DNA of 64,000 bases from assembly GCA_944990035.1 (NCBI GenBank), contig CALYLX010000067.1, positions 124,001 to 188,000 of the forward strand, read 5' to 3'. Both the position numbers and the translations under genes were made by a program. Under the pieces are notes generated by a model that was not told where the DNA came from, searched no databases, and saw only the letters and a list, made by a program, of their open reading frames with translations. The stretch is from Clitopilus passeckerianus (lineage: Eukaryota; Basidiomycota; Agaricomycetes; Agaricales; Entolomataceae). Below are positions 33,231 through 46,065 of the stretch, one piece after another. Each line of letters starts with the position of its first letter. Positions within the stretch are counted from its first letter, which is position 1.

Positions 33231-34749
33231 CTTGCAGCTCGCCCCCCGGCACCGGTTAGGACAATGAGGACCCTGCCCTGAGTGGCCGATGCAGCATCCG
33301 GGGAGGACGAATCAGTTGCGTGCAGCCTCTTTGTGCTGGCGAATATTGCAGCATGCCGATGCTGGCGTCGTGCACCATGTTTTCATTTCCTCGCTCTTGA
33401 GAATTCGCATAGCCCACTTGCTCTGGCTACAGTCGTACGTCATTTTTCACTCATCCACATTTGCCCTCCTGACTGATCTTGGTATTTCGTGCTGTAGATT
33501 CCACTCGAACGTGCACCAACTTTCGTACCCCTTCAACAAGAGGATGACGAATGAGGGGGCTATGGCCAGGACATGACACATTCGGTGCCTATTTCGTTGC
33601 CACCTATTGTCGCCCCCTCTCGATTTCGACTTCAATTCCGGGTGCTGCGGCCTCCGAGCGTGATGATAGGATATCGGGAAAGGCGAAGTTGAGGTGAATG
33701 AGTCAAGTATGGGACGAGGTTCACCCGAAGCAGGAGGAAGGGGACAACACTCTTCTCCGTACCTAGTCGCCGTCCTCAGCCTCCTTCGCCCTTCCCACAT
33801 TTCACCGCTTCTACCACCCCGCGTCGTCATTCGCCGCCACCCCCAAATCTCCATCCAAACCGCCCGATTCTCCACTCCCGCCTCCTACCCCGCCCCTGCA
33901 CAAATCCGACATGTTGTCGGATGAATGTCCACCAACTTCCGCAAGCCTGAGGGTCGAGATCCACTGGCTTGAAAGGTGCTATGACCACCTGGATGGAAGG
34001 TCTCTCCTGAAGCTCAACTTCGTCCTCAGGGGCAGGACGGCATGGAGGCGACTACGGATAGGGTCGTATGCTCTCCGGAGAAGACGCCTCTTCTCCGGTT
34101 CTTCTGAATCCCACTTAGTCAACGACGAAGGCGAAGGAGGGGAGGGATAGGTTGAAGAAGCCTGGGCGACCGTGATACCTCTCCCATACCTTTCGCACTG
34201 GCCACTGGTGATCTTTACCAGGACGTTCTTGCTCCTTGGACCCGCGTTAGGTGTGTACGGGATCGGGAGGTTCGGGTTACGGGACGCACGGGGAGATGGT
34301 TGTCGGAGGAGCGAATGGCTGTTGGTATCGTACTTGATGTAGAGGAAGACAGCAAGGTGTTGAGGAGAATGAGAAGAAGCCGGGAAGCGGAGGAGCTGAA
34401 CGTACATAGTTAGTCGTTCATGTGGTTTGTATTATTTAGTATTCGTGTTAATGGACGCATTTGCAGTGAATGACAAGCTACCGAAGATTGAGTGTTGTTT
34501 CCCTGGCATCTTTGATACCTACACGCTACACACGGAGACAGCGCATTTAACTGCTAATGTATTGGAACGCTCTCATACACGATCGAATTTTTGGTGGCCA
34601 GTCATCCTCGCCTTCTTCTCTTACCCCTCCCGACCTTATTTGCACCCTCCGCAAGTATAGGCTGCATCGTGCTGCTTGCGTGCCCCGAGAGTTCGCCTCT
34701 GCCAACCATACTTAGTCGCAGAAGAAGAATTTATAAGGGTCGTGTGGCT
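33231..34749. other. Gene-poor region between blocks D1 and D2
   Basis: Several overlapping open frames of 60-142 codons lie on both strands, but none shows a recognisable domain or consistent exon structure. I call nothing here. Confidence 0.3.
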
Positions 34750-36300
34750 GCGATGAAGCTTTAGCGCCTACAAAAGCGCCCGGATGAGTCAGCTGGGAAA
34801 TTAGATTTGGGAATAGAGTCGCACGCTCCTCGACTTCTGGCCGTCGTCCTCCCTCTCCTTCAACCATTCAACCCATATTCCGAAATATCCATAGCTATAC
34901 TCTGCTCGGAGTTTCTACCGAATTACATGGTGACTTGCTCTGCTACTGCCACGCTCGAAAGGATAAGACGTAAACCAGCCAAAACACATGGCAGTCATTA
35001 TAATCATGGCCGTTGACTCGCTGCCAGGGGTCACCAAACCTGGACTTCTTTGAGTACGTGCAGAAATTCTTCTTCCGCTTCCCTTATGCATGTCAGTGTC
35101 TGACCTCTCCCTGATAGATGTCTTGCCTATCTCTGTGCTTTTCTACGCTGGTGTTGGCCGCCAATACACCAAACCTTGATGTCCTCATCTTGCCCTACCA
35201 ACACCAATGTTGGACGTTCACCTCATTGATACGCTGTCGACCGCACCCCATCACACCGACGTATGCCTCCCTTTGAATCCACCCCTTCTCTACTTAGCCT
35301 AATTCGTTCGCAGGTCCCGCCGGCATGTTAGCCAAGCTCGCCAAAATGTCTTCAAGACGAATTCGGCGCACCATCCGCGAAACTTTCGGAAACTAGCTCC
35401 ACAGCCGTCTCTTCCACACCATCAAAGCCTAGGCCTCACCCTTCGCCAGTTCCAAGGCTTCTGCCACACCTCTACCACCTTCTTCCGCTCGTTTCCTCCT
35501 CCATCTATTCCCATCTGGCCTCATTTCATTATCCCTTCAACGACGTGAACGTTCGATAGGGAATAGCCCGCAGCCTGTCTTTGGACGAGTCAATGAAAAT
35601 GACGAATCTACCCAAAGTCGCCGACGTGGAGCATGTGTCGCTTCCAGAAAGGACGAGCCTGTTGCCTCTCCATACGCTGCCGAACGCTATGGCATGCTGC
35701 TGCTCCTGCTCATACAACATGTCATCGATCATTTACTCTTCAAAACCTCGTTTCTATACGCGGTTAGTGGCACCCTTGGCACACATGTGCATTACCGCTG
35801 TTGTATGTCTCTTTTCCGCCTGTACTTACCTTACATTTCGCTCACCGTTCACAGGTCCTACTTGCCACAATCCTTTCCCCCGAGACGAGCTTGGCGCACC
35901 CGGCACTTTACTCGCTGTCGCCATCATGGGCCAAGTCAAGGTTGACGAATATGTGCCAATGATGAAGGCTTTCATGACCAATAGCCAAGGCCTCCCACCT
36001 TCCAGCTCGAAGATGCCGGGGCAAATGCGAGGGCCGAACAAGGACTACAAACAAGAACAATGCAATGTCACCCCTCCTACCCCGCCCTCCCTCCCATCCA
36101 ACTGTACCCATCCGCTTCCAAGTCCGAGCTATCAGCTCCTCTGTTCTCTTGGTCACCACTCCGCAAATCCATCCAGCAGGGTTCCCATACTCTCTGCCAG
36201 ACACTCCCTCCGCAAATTCGACCAGCTACTGGCACTACCCTCCTCCGTGTCTTCCAGAATTCGAAAAATGCTTGAATCCGAATTCACGATGGATTAGACG
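34750..36300. repeat. Dispersed block D2, diverged duplicate of 43420-44150
   Basis: Near-matching starts (AAAGCGCC(C/T)GGATGAGTCAGC, at 34773 and 43430) introduce a block with scattered similarity. The plus-strand peptide NPFPRDELGAPGTLL in 35870-35910 aligns with the region near 44030-44060 (NQGELCPLGALL), and both have a V(D/E)EY motif a little downstream. In D2 a GTATGT...CACAG intron just before this peptide is plausible. This supports an old, unnamed protein-coding family; I do not recognise it. Confidence 0.4.
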
Positions 36301-36880
36301 TAGCGAGGTGCACGGAGAATTGGAATGGGGATCGATCGAGAATGCGAGCTTACAGCGCTCTCGATCCTACGCGTCACGATTGCTATTTGCCATTGCAATG
36401 TATCATCCTTCCCAAACGCAACTACTTGGCGCCCTCGCCTTCCTAACTCTGCCGCCCTTTCCCAGAGCTCGAAATACCTTGGCGTTGCCGTCTATTCACG
36501 GATGTCGGGCCTCTGGGGACTATGAACTTGAATCTTCGTTCAATACAGGATGAGACGTTTGAGTCTTCTGTTCGTCGGGACAGTTAAAGCTGCGGAGGAT
36601 TCTAGAGGGGAGGATAACGAGTGACGTGTTAAACCAGGCGAGGCACCGAGAAGAAGATAACCGTGAACGCAGCCGGTGCCATGTCCTTGCTATTGAGCCA
36701 TGCTGGCATTTTCGTACCATCTCATCGCCTCGAAGGCTTGACCAGATCTTAGATTCGGATGTAGTGGGTGGACTTACTACCTACTTTCGTTGCATATCTC
36801 CATCAAAAATCAAATCTCATTTCCACCCGTCCGAAGCGAGGTTCAAAACCTGACTTCGCCAACCTTAATCCAAGGACGGA

Positions 36881-36962
36881 TGACCCAACCGCAAGCCATG
36901 AACGCGTATTTTACGCCTGTGGGTCATCAAACGCGGGGTTCGATTCCCTCCAAAGCAGGATG
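36881..36962 (+). other. tRNA-like 3' half
   Basis: A good B-box (GGGGTTCGATTCCCTCC) follows a short paired segment (ACGC/GCGG region). No clear A-box lies at the right distance. Confidence 0.25.
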
Positions 36963-37139
36963 CTAATAGACGGTAGCGAAACTTCTATCTTTTGACCAAA
37001 CCGTTTTTGCTTTCACCTCGAGTTGGGCACATCACCGGCACCGCCGAAGTAGAATACCTCCTCGATGTGTGTGTGCACGTTACATGATACAGGCAAATGC
37101 TTGGACTCTGAGTGCCTTGGAGTGCCAGGAGGCCCGTGC

Positions 37140-37680
37140 GTTGATTGTAAAAAGCCCCCATTTGGCAAAACCCATCACTTAGCAGGTGAAGTTGACCACA
37201 GACTCGTTCGCCTCAACCACCTCCATTACCGGACTCATTTCAGAGCACGGCAGAGATGTTTGCTACCGTTAGCAATCTGCAGCGAAACTCAAGTTCTCAA
37301 CGGACCTAGGAGTCGTTTCGACCACGTGTTGATCATGACTTTCGACATGCTTTCGTGTAACGGCTGTAAGTCTTTTCCTGTTCATGCACCAAAAGATGGC
37401 TAAAAGAATTCTTCTATGGTAGATGCCACATTATCTGCGTTATTTAAAACAGGAAAGCTGGCAAACCGACCGCGACAAAGACTCAAGTGCTCACGCCTTG
37501 GAAGAAGGACGAAGCGACATTTGTTGTATCAAGGGCGAGCTGGTGACGAACGCCAGTTCCAACTAGACAAGAACCAAATGGCCGTTCTTGACCAATACGT
37601 ATGTGCTTTCCTTTCCCCCATTTTCGCCTTTCCTAACCTCATATTTCTCCGATAGGTTCTGTCATCACCGCATCCTCTCC
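37140..37680. repeat. Dispersed block D3, duplicate of D1
   Basis: More open than D1. With a GTAAGTC...TATGGTAG intron (about 37367-37423) a plus-strand frame runs through GYATLSALFKTGKLANR to LDKNQMAVLDQY and then meets a GTATGT donor near 37600. The next exon quickly stops. It may be a truncated gene; the function is unknown. Confidence 0.4.
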
Positions 37681-38414
37681 TTCCATGATCGACAGCGGAA
37701 CCCTCAGAACTGGCTCAACAGCGTTCTATTTCGCTCCCTCATCTGTCCCTGGTTTTGATATCCTTCGCGCCCACTGCAAGTATAGGCTTGCTTACTCCGC
37801 CCAAACCATACCCGGACATTTCACATCTTCTCCCCCCGGACCCGATACGTCTGTCTAGCACACTCGGCATACATATCTGTACCCTGTAATTGCGAGCAAT
37901 CGATTCGAGCAAGGATACAACAATGTGTCCACCCTTTCGCGCCGTACCTTCTTCCTCCGGCAGGCCTAGAAGGATGGAGGAGATGTTCGAGTAGAGAGTC
38001 GTCCTCGATTAAAAAATACGAGATTTATCCACTGGCAGGAGGTGTTGGTTACATTTGGCCGATTCTGGCGAAGGTTTAGGATAGTGGGATGGGGAGGGTT
38101 CGGTACAAGTATCGTACAAGCATCGTTTCATATGAACGCTGTACCGTAAAGATCCGTTGTACTAGCAAAGGTTTATGTAAATATGTTTAGGAATTCCGTG
38201 AGTAAAAAAGTAGGTGAAGATGTGATAACGAGGATAGTGGTATGTATAATAGAAAGAACAGACGTGTCGAATATTGTGGTCATCTCGGAAGCAAAAGAGG
38301 CCTTGGTTTGGTGTATATAGTGTACGTGCATTGTAATCAGGAGGGGAAAAGCCAGCCAGCGTCGAATTCGGTGACCATGTCTTCATCGGCTCCATCTTCA
38401 GCACTCTCTGTCTC

Positions 38415-41332
38415 CTAGACATCTACAGCCCGCCGTGCGCCTGCCTTCTCCATCAGTGCGATGATCTCCGTATAACCTCTCCAGATGGCAAAGTCCAGGG
38501 CTGTCAAGTCAGCTTTGTACTTGAAGTAGCCCCAACGGTTCCTCCTTGGCATTTTTGTATCGATATCAAGAGAGGAGCCACAATCCAGAAGGATTTGGAC
38601 ACATTCTATGTTCCCGAAGTTGCATGCTACGAGAAGGGGAGTCCATCCGTCATCGTCCTTTGCATTTATATCCAACCTCTTGGACTGGGTTAGGAGCGCA
38701 GTGCACTTCGTGCTTCCCCATTGACATGCAAAATGCAGCAGCGTGAATCCCTCCCTGTCCATCGTGTTTACGTGGATGTCGGCATCCGGATGTTGCATTA
38801 TGGCTTTGAATAATTCATCCGCATCATGTCGTGCCGCCAATTCAAGCGGCGTTGCCCAGTCCCCATTCCGAGCGTTGAGGTCTATCCCTGGACAATTCAA
38901 AAGAAGGAACACGACTGGCGCGTGTTCGTGCACGATGGCTGCGTGGAGAGGTGTAGAACGATCGTAGGAACTTTCTGAATTGATATCGACCACCGGGTAG
39001 GCAATCAGTAGTTTGACAATCTCAAGGTGTCCTTCAGCAGCCGCGTACCAAAGAGCGTCGCTGTTAAGAACATTTCCTGCATGGGCTGTGCGAAAAGAGT
39101 GGTTGAGAAGTAGCTGGATGATCTTGATGTCGCCTCGCTTTGCTGCTATGCAAAGGGAGGCACTCTTGGACGTATGTCCTTGATTTGAAGTGGCACCAGA
39201 GTTGAGCAGGAGTTCCACTATGTCGATATGGCCACCAGCAATAGCAAAGTCAAGAGCACTGTAAGGGAATTTATATCGCCAACGATGAATCCTGTCCTTT
39301 GCGATAGGGGCATTAATGTCAATCACCCCTGTCCTAAGTAGAAATTTAACGACCGATGCATGCCCTCCAGCACATGCCTGCATAAGTGGTGTGATCCCCA
39401 GGCTCGACGGCTTATTGAGAATAACAGTGTCTAAGCTATTCTCAAACCAGCGGGAGAGGCCATAGAAGGCAGCGAAATGTGCAGCATCTCCAGTGTAATA
39501 GAACGTCGCTGGCGTTTCGATACACTGGCACATTGGCTCCTTGACGGCCAATCCGTGAAGTTCCCCCCTAGATCGTAGGAACATCTTCACATGGTGGGGG
39601 AGTTTACCTTCATGTTCAGTTGTAGACCCATAGGTGTGATGTCCCAAATTCCGGATGGCATATTCAACGAATGGACGCTTTTCCCGTGCCAACGCTGTCA
39701 GATAATCACCCAGCGAGTATGTGCCATGCTCTATTCTGGAGTCAACACCAGAAAGACCTCGGTACAGGACACAAATCGTGGCGGCGAAGGTATGGGGATC
39801 ATTAAACGGCGCCTCATGATAGCTCATGAAGAAGTCGTGTGTGGTATAGTCTAAATTCGGTCAGCCTGTTTAACCGAAAACGAAGAGCTTCAACTTACGG
39901 ATGAAGCGAACACCTATCTTCTCATTGACGGTGAGAAGCCCACAACACACAGACACCAAAGTTCGCTCATCGGCGACGGCGTCTGGGTCCAACTCAGTGG
40001 AATCTGGCTCTACTGCAAGAGCTGCCAGGAGTTCGCCGGCCGTGAGAGGTCGCACAGCGTATGTGACCCACAGGATTGCTCGAAGCGCAAGTGAGCGCTC
40101 CTCATCGCTCAAAGCCATGATTCGTGTTACGGTCATTTGGTACATATCTGCGAGTGTCGTGGGCAGATTTTGGATTGCTTTTCGCAACGTTTTGATGGTA
40201 GTTACGCCTCCTAAAGCAGAGACTTGAAGTGCAGGCAGAAGAAACCTTGAATGGGAGATATCCCTATGATAAGTATTGAGGATCCCCGAGTGCGGAATAC
40301 CATCAACTCACATTCCGTCGGCTTTCAATCGTATACTCTCGACTACTTCGGCGACAACGTCTTCCCTATTCTTAAGAAGGGATCGGAGTTTGGGTAGACG
40401 TCCAATCTCACGAGTAATGAATGCCTCAAAATCTCTCTTTGGAGCCTCAATACGTATATTCGGCGAGCCCAGGAGGAAGAGGTCGAGCTCTCGAGAGGTA
40501 GCAAAGAGAGATCGGTCCAGTGAAGTGAGGATATCTATAACCTCCTCCCGAACGGATTCCTGTAGCTCATCGAGCGCGTCCAGAATTATGAAGAGCCTCG
40601 GCATTCGACCTACGGCAGCACGGAGAGTCGATTCCAGTTCGGATTGGGTGGGCTCAGTCCTCTGCTGTCTGCAGTCTTTATAGAGGCCGCCACGAATATG
40701 ACATTTGACCGAGTCTGACTGATCGACGAGTTGTTGCACGAGTGAAGCCAGTATGTTCGATACGGAGAGGCTGTCGTTGTAGCGACAATACGCAAATACT
40801 GCAATAGCTCCCGTCTCAGCTCGCTCTTGAAGGTGATGAACGAGAAATGAGCTAGTTCTCCAAGTATTAGCCCATATTATCCAGATGGATCATGATATTG
40901 GGATGCCCTCACGTAAGGATCGTCTTCCCAGCTCCCGCTACCAAGGATATTCATTAGCAAAATGAATCTAATGCATAGCGACGGATACGCACGAATTCCT
41001 ATCCCCCAGAATGCACCCGAACTGTGAGTCATCCAGGTATCGAATTCCGGCTCCTCGAGGATCCAGCTACACGTTCCTGGAGCCACCTTCTCGTAGGTCT
41101 CTTTCTGGATTGCGTACTGATTCACTGACGTCAATTTCGCTAACCAGTCGGAAACTATCCAAAACGAATTCATTAGAGGTATATCAGACGGCTATCGATG
41201 TACTCTACCTTCTGTGGAATCTGAGTCCTGATCTTTAGCATTGACCGTGGTCGTGATAGTCACATTCGTGGCGTTGTAAACATTGTTGGAATGTGTCGAA
41301 TTAGCAGTGACATTCATCGCCGAATTTGGCAT
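38415..41332 (-). CDS. NACHT-ankyrin repeat protein (NLR-like)
   Basis: Six exons (41332-41209, 41154-40993, 40937-40913, 40851-40312, 40263-39899, 39850-38415) give 883 residues. The short N-terminus is Asn/Thr-rich (NNVYNATNVTITTTV). Next comes the WILEEPEF...GAFWGIG segment common before NACHT domains in agaricomycetes. The P-loop IPGAGKT is split by an intron and completed by a 25-nt micro-exon. Walker B is LFIILDALDEL (near residue 160), followed by ATSR and the HYTTHDF region at the end of the NACHT module. Nine or so ankyrin repeats fill the last 350 residues (GITPLMQACAGGH, STPLHAAIVHEH, GWTPLLVACNFGN). NACHT-ankyrin proteins are fungal NLR-like NTPases, thought to act in non-self recognition and cell death. 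No effector domain is obvious at the N-terminus. The start is the first ATG after an in-frame TAG, and all exon joints keep frame. Confidence 0.9.
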
Positions 41333-42300
41333 GTTTGATGAGATTGTCGGTATTGTGCCCTACACTATCTCGCTGGGAGGTGTCACCCGGGGGAAAGAGA
41401 GGGAACGGGAAGAAAGGATATGGCTGAGCAACGATCCGATACCGAAAGCTACCGGGTTCAGTACACAGCATTCATGGTGTCAAGTGACCCAACGACAGGA
41501 AGGTCGGTAACTGCCTGTGGACCCACATGCCGTCAAACAACGATGCAGAATCAAGCCATCCATCAAGTGTCTTCTTTCCAAAAGAGATCGTATTAGCGCT
41601 CAATCATTTACAGAGGAGTAACGATAGCATCCAGGTATCTGGATCCGCCGAAGTCCTCTCTTCATAGCTTGTCTCCACCCAACTATCTTCAACGGTAGAT
41701 CAAGACTTGGCTTTTCTTCCCTCCTAAAGAAACCAGATAAACACATGTCAAGCACCCAAGTCCTGATTCGTTGGAGAGATCACCTAGGAAAGGATTCTGC
41801 TAACGTATGAAGAACAAGGGTGGCATAGCGTGAAAGTGGGGATGAGATATGACAAGCAGTGGATGATGACCACCTTGGGGTCTACAAGTCGAGCAAGCAC
41901 TGGTACTCCCCCCGTCATCTGCAAGTGTCATAGAACACGATACGACCACAGATCCACCAATAACGCGGGTCAGTTATCCGCCGCAGCCAAGGTCAATGAG
42001 GGAGATGGAAGTAAAAAATATGAGCGACGAGACCACTTTAGATGAGAGATGTCGTGGAAGGAGGGGGCCAAACCAACGGTCCGTACATCACGTTGGGATT
42101 GAGCTTGGTGGCGTGAGCGGGACTGGCGAACGACGGGTGTCATCTTCCACCGAAAAGAGTAGATCTGGTATTCGTGAATGTGGGCTCAAGCGTGGAGGAA
42201 TGCGGTGAGCGGCGTACGTTCGGGGTACCAGATGAGTGCCTACGTGACACCGGGTCATAGGTCTGCATTATCTTGAAAAACAAAGGATGCTCGTGGTGAT
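41333..42300. other. Upstream region of the NACHT-ankyrin gene
   Basis: No convincing gene. It should contain the minus-strand promoter; I see no clear TATA box. Confidence 0.35.
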
Positions 42301-43026
42301 GTGGACCAAAGCCTCCGAGTTGATGGCCTACAGGGAAGGCTGCCCGAGTGGTTTTGCGGTTGTCTCCGGCACAAGTGTTTTATCTGTAGTGATAGGATAA
42401 GGGTACAACAGGTTACGAGTCTGGAGTTTACGGAAGCGAGTCCTTTTTCCTATGAGGGTCCTAAGCGACCGTCCGCATCAGTGATGGGTTACGTCTCCGC
42501 TTTGCAATTGGTTCGCTTGATACTCTATTGCCTCTTTGGGCTTGCGCTCCACAGAAATTGCGTCATAGACCCATGTATGGTATACAAACACATGGTCCCC
42601 ACCTCGACTATCACTGCCGAATACATGGCCATCACGCACTACGGACATAGCCGCACTTGCCGTACCACGCCTTTGGTCCTCAAGAAACCTCTGAACTTGA
42701 CGCTGCCTCTCTTCTCATACACCAGAGAGGAATCCCGAATGTACATCTGCAATTTAGGCTTTACAATCGTTATCGGACAACCAATCGGCTTCGGAGCGTT
42801 ATGCACAACATGTTGCGCCTTAAAGGCGCGTCGGACAGAATCATTAGAACAGGTAGTAATCACAAGTAGGGTGTGGTTCAAAGTGTGGTTCATTGCATCT
42901 CGGAGTATAGATAACTCGGATAGAAGAGGTCACCATAATAAAATAAACTCCAGACTCGTAAACCGTCATGCGAAGCATTGGCCATCCCCACAAGTACTGG
43001 AAAGAGAGCATGGCGTACCGGATTGA
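42301..43026 (+). mobile_element. Possible Ty1/copia retrotransposon relic
   Basis: A 241-codon open frame contains STITAEYMAITH, close to the STTEAEYMA motif of the copia RNase H region, preceded at the right distance by a GYV segment such as is found near the start of that domain. The flanking residues do not fit copia well, no other pol motifs were recognised and no long terminal repeats were seen. It is either a short, decayed fragment or a chance match in an otherwise meaningless frame. Confidence 0.3.
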
Positions 43027-43419
43027 GAAGGAGAAACGCGGAGGCGTTACGAGTTGAACACTGAGCGTTTCCGGTGAAGGAGGGCCGTGGTGCCGCAAAA
43101 CTTTGAAGGTAAGTTCACTGAAAGAGAAGCGAGAAAAGGTCGGTGCATATTTAGGCTGGAGATAAGCAAAATCGTCCTTACAAGAAGCGTATTTTGTCTG
43201 GCTTCAACAGTTGGACGGCGGGCAATGGCGCATCAATTATTCTCGTGTACCACGGGTCAAAAAAAGAGAGGATAAATTAGAGGAGGAGGATAGAGATCGA
43301 TATCGTTAGTGACAGGATCTTGAAGCGGTGGATATGTATGACTAGCGCTTGCAGCTTGCTCTCCTCAGCATTATGGTTGCCGGAAACAGGAGCAGTCACG
43401 GTGGCTGTGATCGTGGCTA

Positions 43420-44150
43420 AACGCCTGCAAAAGCGCCTGGATGAGTCAGCTGGGAAAATAGATTTAGGAAGAGACTCCCACACTGTGACTTAAATCCAGA
43501 CATCACTGCCTTCTGGACCTTCAATTTGTGCTCAGCGCTGCAGCTCAATCTCCCTCTTCTCGTATTCCGAAATCTGAATAATACTCTGCTGGGAGGCTCG
43601 ACTCTACGACGCATAACCTTGCCCCAATGGTGTCACACCCAAGCAGATTTGTCCCAAACGAGCCAAAAATGCACAGAAGTCGTCGTTGAAATTTGAAATT
43701 TGAAACGTTGACCAGCTAGCCGGGCATGCCACTAAACAAGACAAAACCAGGACCTTGGGTACGTGCAGACATTTTCCCTCTTCTGCCATGCCTTCCCTTC
43801 CCTTACATGTTCTCGACAGTCACCTCGTCTATCCCTGGGACTACTGCAAATCGACGCCAGATGCATCATCCACCAAATCCCGACATGCTTGTCGTATGCC
43901 TCGTCCATACAATTTAATCCTCGACCAAATCACTACTGGGGTACGTGTATGGTTCCTCTTGAAATCTACTCTCGTTACACTCAAGCTAGCTTGTTCGTAA
44001 GTCCTGCTTGGATGTTTAAACCGACCTCCCCGACGCCTCTCGAAAATCAAGGCGAGCTTTGTCCGCTGGGGGCTCTGCTCACCGCTGCTGTCCTCAGTCA
44101 GGCTGATGTGGAGGAATACGCGTGTACTCTATCACGAGGAGGATGTTGAA
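43420..44150. repeat. Dispersed block D4, duplicate of D2
   Basis: Pairs with 34750-36300. The plus-strand peptide FWTFNLCSALQLNLPLLVF in 43510-43570 aligns with a broken frame in D2. Splice-like GGTACGTG signals recur at 43777 and 43940. Confidence 0.4.
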
Positions 44151-45550
44151 AATGTTGCTGAGGATCGACTTTCAACTCGAACATGCCAATGCAAATTCGG
44201 CGGAAGAACAAGAACGGCATAATACCACACCTCCTTCTATCTCTCCCTCCCCATATTAATCTACACAGCCGGCCCCGAGCCCAAGACAGCGTTGACCCCC
44301 TCATTCGCACTAATTTATCACCGCCCAACTTCATCCCTGCGACCTCGCCTCCAAGAACCTACACTCGTTCGCTCGTTCACTCAGGACCCTCGCTATCTTC
44401 CTCTGCGAATCTGATAGTTACTCGTACATCCCTCCTCCTCCTTCCTCCAACTGGCGTAGACCTCAAAATACTTCGTTATGACTCGCGACGCATGGGGTCC
44501 AGCGAGCGCAATAACGAAACTACGGCAGCGATCGTGTCTCCGATTCTTCCACTGCCGATGAACAAGTGAAATAACTCGTACTATTCCTGGGCTTGGAATT
44601 GGAGCCGTGCTCGCGCTGCACCTGTTAGGGGAATTCAGAGAGCAGAAGGGATGTGGAACGATCACGAACACGATCCGCTTGCGTATGGTGTGGACAAAGA
44701 GGACGTTGGATCTGGATGCGAAGGCGAAGGCGAAGAGAGAATAGGAGCCATGCAGCACCATCTCGTTCTTGTTCTTGTTCTCCCCTCTCCCTTCGACTTT
44801 CCCTCCTTTACCCCCAGACAACCATTCCTCTTCTCGTCTCGTCTCCTGAACCATATCCCCATCCCTCATCCCTCGCCACCCATGTCCACGAAACTCCCCG
44901 TGCTCCTGCACATATGCTTGCTACACGACGGCGGCTTTTGTCGTTCTCCACAAATTCAACCACATCCCACTTCCAGCCTTTCGACTCTCCCCATCCAACT
45001 TCAGGACCCTCTCTCTGGATTAACAAACGTGCCAGGACCAGTTTATGGACCCGGAGGTCGAGCGACCCTTTGACTTGCGATAAGTGTCTGGAAAGGAGGA
45101 TTTTCGTTCGTAGAGAGGCCGCTGGGGACGAGATGAAGGATGGATGAGGAGCCTGGACGAGGACGAGGCAACGGGGATACAGTTATCGCATGGATAGGCT
45201 GGGAGGACCGTGAGGGGACTCCGGAGGAACGGCAGAGTATTCGCGCAAGATTCGTCTTATTTATGCGCGGTCGGTCGCTGCTTGGATCTGTCGCATGTAC
45301 ATTCCATATATTATTCATTTTATTCGTCAGATTGTTACTTGAGGGGACGTGCAAAGACGAAGCTCTGAGGGCCAATTTCCCAATCAGATTGATGGTCAAG
45401 CCTGGTGAACGTCATGGCTTTTGTACTCCCCGAGTTAAACCTCCTGCTGCCATCACATCAGCTCCACAGTGTTCATAAAAATGCCTCAGTAACCTCCCAT
45501 TTATGAGTCTAGATTGGATGGAAACAGGACAAGGGACGTAGTGTAGCTGT
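44151..45550. other. No gene supported
   Basis: Open frames of 100-172 codons lie on both strands (around 44.4-45.1 kb). They are rich in Ser/Pro/Arg and in polypyrimidine-coded residues, lack domains and overlap each other antisense. A real gene with unusual composition cannot be excluded. Confidence 0.3.
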
Positions 45551-45620
45551 AAATGGCATGTACGCTGCTTTGTTCTGATGAATTGTGAACTTCGGGTTCG
45601 ATTCCCGTCTTTGCAATCAA
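45550..45620 (+). other. tRNA-like 3' half
   Basis: A perfect B-box in CTTCGGGTTCGATTCCCGTC. The preceding 45 nt are loosely similar to 30560-30600 and hold no clear A-box. Confidence 0.25.
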
Positions 45621-45701
45621 ATGGGTACCATAGGTCTGTGTTTCCCTGTAGTGTGCAACGAAATGGAATTGCTTTCAAAGTTCATTGAGCGTGGTGAATG
45701 C

Positions 45702-45775
45702 AGCGCGATGGCCTAGCGGTAACCCTCGTAGCAACTAAACGGATTCCTAACAATGCTCGTCACAGCCGGTGACCT
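45702..45775 (+). other. tRNA-like 5' half
   Basis: A-box in GATGGCCTAGCGGTAACC. The downstream part is degenerate and has no good B-box. Confidence 0.25.
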
Positions 45776-45822
45776 GAGTCAGATAGTGAATTCACCGATC
45801 TGATCTGTTCGTCTTAATACTT

Positions 45823-45906
45823 GGGTACAATCGTTCAGTGGTTCAGACCGTCAAAGCTTGAAGTAAGAAACGAGTCCTCGAAGTTGGGTCCCAATCCAAC
45901 GACCTC
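45823..45906 (+). other. tRNA-like element, family alpha copy 1
   Basis: Shares TTCAGTGGTT(T/C)AGACCGTCAA, the ACGAGTCC segment and a GTTGG/CCAAC stem with copies at 47802, 49411 and 49801. The T-loop is changed to GTCCCAAT here. Confidence 0.35.
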
Positions 45907-46065
45907 TTAAACGACTGGATGTATTCTTTTTCCTCTGGCGCACTGGTATCCAATCGAAAGGTTGACCGGGATGAGCCGAACCAGTGTGACATAATTAAAC
46001 ATCATCAGATCTGGGCTCCCCCCATTGACTTTTGACTACCTTGCATCTCGCCCGAATCTCGCCCA

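Noticed and set aside
33447..33875. 142-codon minus-strand frame
   Set aside because: Low-complexity Arg/Gly/Glu content with no domain, overlapping an opposite frame of equal quality.
44393..45147. Overlapping frames of 140-172 codons on both strands
   Set aside because: None has a recognisable domain or consistent splice signals; pyrimidine-rich composition explains the lack of stops.
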